A DNA stretch of 20,256 nt from Rodentolepis nana (taxonomy: Eukaryota; Platyhelminthes; Cestoda; Cyclophyllidea; Hymenolepididae). Shown here one piece after another: positions 20,178-20,256 of this stretch. The first letter of the stretch is position 1; every line of letters starts with the position of its first letter. The notes below the pieces were generated by a model. That model made no database searches. It had not been told where the DNA came from and saw only the letters and a program-made list of their open reading frames with translations. The stretch is from the NCBI GenBank assembly GCA_900617975.1, contig UZAE01000635.1, forward strand, positions 1 through 20,256. The letters run 5' to 3'. A program made the position numbers and the translations under genes.

Positions 20178-20256
20178 CTAGTCACTGATTGAAAACAAAT
20201 GATTGATTTTTTTCCGGATTGAAAGTGGCGGCAGTTAACGCCCCCCTCCCCCCCCC

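Noticed and set aside
1..20256. CRISPR arrays, phage, insertion sequences or bacterial operons
   Set aside because: No regular spaced repeats or bacterial gene layout; intron-split animal genes make a nuclear eukaryotic origin clear.

Overview
The window is a piece of animal nuclear genome, most likely from a parasitic flatworm, and a tapeworm fits best. The evidence is AT-rich DNA, intron-split genes with GT-AG boundaries, many introns of only 30-101 bp, and conserved animal protein families. The species cannot be named from sequence alone. Nothing here looks bacterial or viral, and I found no CRISPR array, rRNA, tRNA or operon.

Three protein-coding genes can be assembled exon by exon. (1) A USP10-like ubiquitin-specific protease lies on the minus strand (12003 to 7435). 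It has six exons, a complete frame of 509 residues, and a conserved Cys, His and Asp. (2) A PGAP1-like GPI inositol-deacylase follows head to tail on the minus strand (starts 6008, followed to about 2173). At least ten exons are well supported, including the GHSMGG lipase motif, whose codons are divided by a 38-bp intron. (3) An anoctamin (TMEM16) N-terminus lies on the plus strand, diverging from the USP10-like gene (proposed start 13323, secure exons to 14041). The rest of that gene is either further right in exons I cannot recognise or outside the window. A short terminal-looking exon of an unidentified minus-strand gene sits at the right edge (20177 to 19960).

Layout: 1-1220 is a SINE-like repeat plus unassigned DNA. 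1221-6008 is the PGAP1-like gene and its uncertain 3' part. 6009-7434 is intergenic. 7435-12003 is the USP10-like gene. 12004-13322 is a shared divergent upstream region. 13323-14041 is the anoctamin 5' part. 14042-19950 is mostly intron-like or intergenic DNA with three repeat copies. 19960-20177 is the unknown terminal exon. The last bases, like the first, are G/C homopolymer-rich, as at an assembly break.

The most distinctive non-coding signal is a family of about 300-bp retroposon-like elements with AAAT-type tails. There are five copies, at about 102-430 (+), 11131-11453 (+), 15871-16227 (-), 18382-18684 (+) and 19124-19417 (-). On the strand opposite the tail, four of them carry a good 5' splice-site sequence (AGGTAAGTC). 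A second, shorter repeat occurs as an inverted pair near 7290 and 9930.

The three genes do housekeeping jobs: deubiquitination, GPI-anchor remodelling in the ER, and membrane ion or lipid transport. They do not form an evident pathway together. I found no convincing previously undescribed system. The points of interest are the ultra-short introns, one possibly optional 30-nt intron, and the repeat family.
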